Made by a program: the position numbers and the translations under genes
Assembly: GCA_003427395.1 (NCBI GenBank)
Contig: BFEA01000240.1
Coordinates: 1,316,907 to 1,337,799, forward strand
Direction of reading: 5' to 3'
DNA: 20,893 nt
Source of the DNA: Chara braunii
Taxonomy: Eukaryota; Streptophyta; Charophyceae; Charales; Characeae
Shown here: positions 17,020 through 20,893 of the stretch, piece by piece
Position numbering within the stretch: position 1 is the first letter of the stretch
How the letters are laid out: the number at the start of each line of letters is the position of its first letter
Notes under the pieces: model-generated
What the model saw: the letters and a program-made list of their open reading frames with translations, nothing else
Databases searched by the model: none
Told to the model about the DNA's origin: nothing

Positions 17020-18524
17020 TATTCTTACACGATAATGCCCTCTTATGACTCAATGACTCTAAGAGGGGATCAGTAGAGACTTCCTGCACGGGGATGTGGA
17101 CGAGAAGAAGAAGGGTGCAAAGATTCAGACGGAGAAGGAGAGAGAGAAACGCGAAGGGAAAATGGGATGGAATTCAGTTACATGTTAATGGGAAAAGGCG
17201 CGAAGAAGAGTAAAGTGAAGATGCCATGGGGCGCAGCGAGAAGCGAGGGAAGCTTGCATGCATGACAGTGACACAGAAATAAAAAAGCACCGAAACAGTT
17301 ACGTTTCATCCATCTTAGTTCTAAAACTAATTCAAGATTGAAAAATTAAAAAGCAATATCTGCACGTAGACATAGATACGCAAAAATCCTACGCCTATTC
17401 AATTTTTTTTTTAAAATTCACAAAGCTTTCCGAGACAAATATTTCGAAACATTTATTTGCAAGAAAGAACACGTCAGCAAGAAGTGTGTCCGCAATTTTC
17501 GGATTTCCGACCACCGAACGAAATTTATAGCGCGCTTACTAAAGTGCGCATAATTCCTACGTAAATCTATAGGTTGTCAAAAAGAAATTCTGAAAAAAAA
17601 AAGTATGAGAAAAAACAACAAGTCTTAAAAATGAAAGGGTCTCAGTGACCATTGATTCCATGCATTACCCACCAGCCAAGAAGAAGGTACCCCTAAAGCC
17701 CTTTAGCAAAAATGCATGAATAATAAAACTCGGGGCTGTCAAATCTATAGGTTGTCAAGTACGAAAGCTAGCATGTCCCCCCTCCGCCCCCCTTAGTGAC
17801 AGGTTTTTTTTTTTCTTCGTAAAATGCATGCCATTATGATCTCGTTTTGTGCATTCCCTGCTCCAAATCCAATTCTAAATGCTCTATCCAGTGCAAATTG
17901 TATTCTCGTCAAGGACCATTCCAATCAATCTGGGGGTTGTACACTTGTGATTTCGGATTAGAAGCAATTCTTCAAGGTCAATCTCTTATGAGAATGATGA
18001 AATGGTTTAATTGTTAATCCAATTTTTTGAATTTTTTTTTTTAAACTTTCGGATTATCCTTGCATTTTGTCCGAGTTTTTATTTTAGTTAGGAACTACGT
18101 GTTCCTTGGTGAGCGCGTTCAAAATTCTTTTTCTTTCAGGTTTTTCGACTTCCGAATACAACGGGCGTTTGATGGAATACTTTGTGACGAGTGCATGTAA
18201 TTTTTGTAGGCGTCCGTGCGAACCCTGTGAAATTTGTTGATGAATGTCATAATAGAAATCCACCTAGGAAATGCTGCGCCTTTGCATGCGAGAGAAAATT
18301 TTATTTTGAACTTTTCAATTTCAATTTGGGTTGAGGAATTAGGCGCATGTGCACTGATATTATTGTTTTGGTGCATTTACGATGTCGGTGCGAATACCCT
18401 TACAAGGGTATCCACCCTGGTTTTTACAAGTGACAAAAAATAAGTTTTGACTTGAAGTGTGAGTACGCCGTGTGAGTCGAGGCGATATTATCTTTTACAC
18501 TAACTAAATGTGCGACCAAAAGTA
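17020..18524. other. AT-rich unassigned interval
   Basis: No gene seen. It contains the 18-bp direct repeat described separately, a C-rich patch near 17777, several T and A runs, and a short perfect hairpin ATACCCTT-AC-AAGGGTAT (18394-18411). The frames at 18119-18376 and 18234-18443 overlap on opposite strands and have no recognisable content. Confidence 0.4.
17563..17758 (+). repeat. Exact 18-bp direct repeat flanking 160 bp
   Basis: AAATCTATAGGTTGTCAA occurs at 17563-17580 and again at 17741-17758 without mismatch. Chance repetition of 18 bases in this window is very unlikely. The 160 bp between them is A-rich at its left and has no terminal inverted repeats or right-hand A tail, so a classical SINE or DNA transposon is not evident. 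A target duplication of an unusual insert, or a repair-associated duplication, would both fit. Confidence 0.85.
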
Positions 18525-18680
18525 GAGGACCTTATTTCCAGCCCCAGTTCAATGTCTTAGGCAAACGAGCAAGGCGACCAGATCAGTCTGGAGGATCTCA
18601 TTTCCAGCCCCAGTTCAATGTCTTAGGCAAACGAGCAAGGCGACCGGATCAGTCTGAAGGATCTCATTTTCAGCCCTTGT
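18525..18680 (+). repeat. 66-bp tandem repeat, 2.3 copies
   Basis: Unit 1 (18525-18590) and unit 2 (18591-18656) are nearly identical: 'GAGGA.CT.ATTTCCAGCC', 'CCAGTTCAATGTCTTAGG', 'CAAACGAGCAAGGCGACC'. A third, partial and diverged copy runs to about 18680. The low divergence marks this as the youngest tandem repeat in the window. It lies 155 bp upstream of a TATA box, a layout like enhancer repeats in retrotransposon U3 regions. Confidence 0.93.
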
Positions 18681-18833
18681 TCTATTCATCGCAAGCAGAC
18701 ATCGTGGATTCCATTTCAAGCAAAATGAAATTAAGCAAGCATAGTAAATGTTCTCAGATTCAATTGAAGTCCTGAATTAAAGTCAAGGAAATAAACAGAA
18801 AGTCAAGACTCAGTCAAAATGAATGAAGGGGGG

Positions 18834-18841
18834 TATAAATA
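18834..18841 (+). promoter_or_regulatory. TATA box (TATAAATA), predicted plus-strand core promoter
   Basis: GGGTATAAATAGGGG is a near-perfect plant TATA box in a local G-rich setting. Transcription would be expected to start about 30 bp downstream, near 18865-18870. Upstream are the 66-bp tandem repeats. Downstream, the plus strand becomes GC-richer and contains a nearly open frame from 19144. Whether this belongs to an LTR or a host gene is unknown; no primer-binding site matching the usual initiator-methionine tRNA was seen. Confidence 0.45.
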
Positions 18842-19143
18842 GGGGTATATGTGATCTTAAAGGAGATTGTGTCGGCTTAGCTCGTAGTTCCCTGCCTCCA
18901 GGGTCCCACCTGAACCCCCGCAGAGCCCCCGCAATCGGTGGGGCGAACCTCCCACAGAGGCCTTGACACGGATTACGGGTTTCAATCCCGCTTGCCGCCT
19001 TCCTCTCTGAACCAAAGGACTAGACTGAGAGTGAGAAGACAAGAATGAGACATATTCAGACACTCAGATACAAGAGAGGTGCGCTCAGACTCGCGTAAGA
19101 GGGCCTTGATTCCTTCACTCGCCTGAGGGCCCCGCAATGGTAG

Positions 19144-19539
19144 CCAAAGTGCAGCAAGGATGGTAAGATTGACGCCAAAACGCAGAGCGCCGACCCTCTA
19201 ACAGGTCCTGCAAGTTGCAATGATAACCTTCTTTCGCAGAGCTTAGTCACTCCCTCAAACTGCTGCGCCGTCACTTTTGGTCAAATTGCTGCTACGCAGG
19301 CTACGATGATTGCATTCAAGTAGAATATACCGCCACCTCAGCAACAACCAGCACTAAACTCAATACCGCCTCACAACTACTCTTTCTCCGATCAGCAACA
19401 TTCACACCCAAGCACGACTTCAATCAGCATCTTCAATTTTCTTCATCACAACAACAGCGTGTTGGACAATCCAACAACACTCAACTGCCCAACAACAGCA
19501 GCAATCCGTCACACTGGCCGAAACAACAGGTTAACAAAC
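19144..19539 (+). pseudogene. Nearly open Q/N/S/P-rich frame, unknown
   Basis: One plus-strand frame is open for 59 codons (19144-19320), has a single TAG (19321-19323), and is open again for 72 codons to TGA at 19540-19542. There is no convincing start codon. The second part contains NIPPPQQQPALN and SFSDQQHSHPSTTS, a composition typical of disordered linkers in Gag proteins and transcription factors. CAG/CAA/AAC triplet richness alone could produce it. A consensus-like splice donor (CCCG|GTAAGT, GT at 19640-19641) follows about 100 bp later. It may be part of a broken gene or element driven from the TATA box at 18834, but no family is recognised. Confidence 0.2.
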
Positions 19540-19542
19540 TGA

Positions 19543-20826
19543 AATCAACAGCAATGACAGTGTCTCACGAGGAAGACCACTACTGGCGGCTCTGCAGTTG
19601 GGCTGAGTTTCAGTTCATCATGCATGGCCAGCTTGCCCGGTAAGTTTTTTCTTCGCAAGCAAGAGTCGATGACACAATGCCTCACAGCCCGCTGCATCCG
19701 CTCACTCGATTTGGTTGTAACAACAACGCCCGCAAGATCCCCACCGTCCCAAAACAATGGCGTGTACGTGCAAGCAAGTTCTGCTCTCCCTCTCTCTTCT
19801 TCTCTCACACGGTTGTCCGCAACTTCCACGCCCGCTCTTCTGCTGGCCTGAGTGCACTCATCTGCCCGTAATGCTCTTTAGTTCGGATGAAACTAGGGGT
19901 CTTCCAATGGATAAGGGAAGATACAGCGCCTCATAAGCCCTACCACTGCAATGAACACAGTTGGGACTACGACGGTGGCTAACAAGGCGAATGGCGATTG
20001 GCAGCAGGAAGATCAGTGACCACCACGTGGCTGATGAGAACGTCTATCCTCGAGGCGATTGCACCACCGTACATGGCTGCCAGAACAAGGCTGAGCAAAA
20101 CTTGAGTCTAACAGTATTCGGCCTAAGGCTTGAGAAGTAAGTGGCACTCTCTCAACAAAATAAGAATGGCACGCCTTCTGAAAGAGCAGCAATGCACTGA
20201 CATTCCACCTCTCGGGGAACCCAGATAGCGAACCCAAATGTCACTGAGAGCATACTCTCACTATCACCAACATGTGTGCCCAATGCCCTTCCTTCCACTC
20301 GTACGCCCGTTGTAGCTCTGCTAAAGCGTTGTTGGTATGTAGCCAGGTACACCAGGTCACTGTAAATAAGCACAACTGTGAGCAACAGAGTGATCACCAA
20401 TCGGTGGGGAAAGATGACGTTCACACTGGACAAATGACTGAGATCCCAGCATGACCAGGATGATGACTCGGTGGAGCGACGGTCGCAACTGCAGCAATGG
20501 AGACCCCAGACGTGCAAAATGAGAATGAATCTTCCGCTAGAACATGGGAAGATACATCCGGAGTTTTGCGCAGGAGTCCGCGACCAGGCGAGTTCTCTTT
20601 TTCCTCTGCTCACCCGCTCCTCTCCCGTCCTGCTTATTTCCTTTTCACACTAACTTAGTACCCTCCTCCTTGGCGCTTAGTGCACAGACTACCACTGCAG
20701 AGCTATTAGCAGCTTCCGAATCGACCATGCCTCCCGTTGATGTCAGCAGCAACAACCACAATGCATGAAGATGTCGACCTTATAGACCATTGCCAAACCC
20801 TGGTACGTGCCCTCACACCATCATCC

Positions 20827-20829
<3 letters not shown>
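19543..20829. other. Unassigned interval
   Basis: No confident gene. The longest frame (20152-20613, minus, 153 codons) is C/S/W-rich without known motifs. On the plus strand short frames overlap it (20272-20454, 20471-20653, 20544-20768), including a Q/T/A/S/N-rich end near 20690-20765. A pyrimidine-rich stretch ending CACTAACTTAG (20647-20657) looks like a plant 3' splice site. Together with the donor at 19640 this could mean a plus-strand spliced gene, but no continuous coding path was found. Confidence 0.3.

Positions 20830-20893
<64 letters not shown>
20830..20893. repeat. (CT)n microsatellite, cut by window edge
   Basis: Perfect CT dinucleotide for 64 bases to the last base, with its true length unknown. 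The window thus begins and ends in simple repeats, which suggests its borders may coincide with assembly breaks. Confidence 0.97.

Noticed and set aside
18870-19010. tRNA-like or SINE head with a B-box-like GGGTTTCAATCCC
   Set aside because: The T-loop pattern is shifted by one base, no A box lies at proper spacing, and no acceptor stem pairs.
19134-19148. Primer-binding site TGGTAGCCAAAG of an LTR element
   Set aside because: Only about half of the positions agree with the plant initiator-methionine site, and no LTR end or second LTR is visible.
20272-20320. Cysteine/histidine cluster CAQCPSFHSYARC read as a zinc knuckle
   Set aside because: Spacing C-x2-C-x3-H-x4-C is not a known knuckle, the glycine and aromatic core is missing, and there is no retroelement context.
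20152-20613. 153-codon minus-strand frame, the longest in the right end
   Set aside because: Composition is C/S/W-rich with no domain or motif, and plus-strand frames overlap it. It probably arises by chance in GC-richer DNA.

Overview
The window looks like non-genic nuclear DNA of a land plant, or more broadly a streptophyte. It is dominated by one long decayed LINE (non-LTR) retrotransposon and by simple, tandem and inverted repeats. The plant assignment rests on three things. The LINE's upstream ORF has a DUF4283-like segment followed by a CCHC-type zinc knuckle, an arrangement known from plant LINEs. ORF2 has the endonuclease - reverse transcriptase - zf-RVT layout of plant L1-type elements. 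Long CT/GA microsatellites are present. Long GT tracts also occur and are common in animals, so the assignment is probable, not certain. I see no intact protein-coding gene, tRNA, rRNA or CRISPR array.

Layout. 1-1610 is a microsatellite cluster (GT, GA, GACA, A/GAA, CT, GT) around a perfect 12-bp G-box palindrome. 1782-1947 is a small inverted-repeat element (MITE-like). 1948-2573 holds several short CTTGA/TCAAG palindromes. 2574-11559 is the LINE, on the minus strand: T-rich tract (its poly(A) tail) at 2574-2600, 3' UTR, the zf-RVT end of ORF2, a 304-bp tandem duplication split by a SINE-like insertion, the RT domain, the endonuclease, and then a very long degenerate ORF1 region whose probable ATG is at 11557-11559. 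Upstream of ORF1 is a cluster of repeated and inverted 'CACCACTTCAGG' blocks (11785-12172). 13140-14560 is a diverged tandem-repeat field, first with a period near 146 bp and then near 300 bp.

14561-16677 is mostly unassigned sequence with one weak zinc-knuckle-like remnant. 16678-17019 is a fold-back MITE with arms of about 120 bp. 17563-17758 contains an exact 18-bp direct repeat. 18525-18680 is a 66-bp tandem repeat followed by a good TATA box (18834) and a Q/N/S/P-rich, nearly open frame on the plus strand. This may be the promoter of an LTR element or of a host gene, but no family is recognised. The window ends in a 64-bp CT tract.

No set of genes here works together as a pathway. The clearest story is a sequence of events inside the LINE: insertion, a 304-bp duplication that breaks the frame, divergence of the two copies to about 12%, and a later SINE-like insertion into one copy only.
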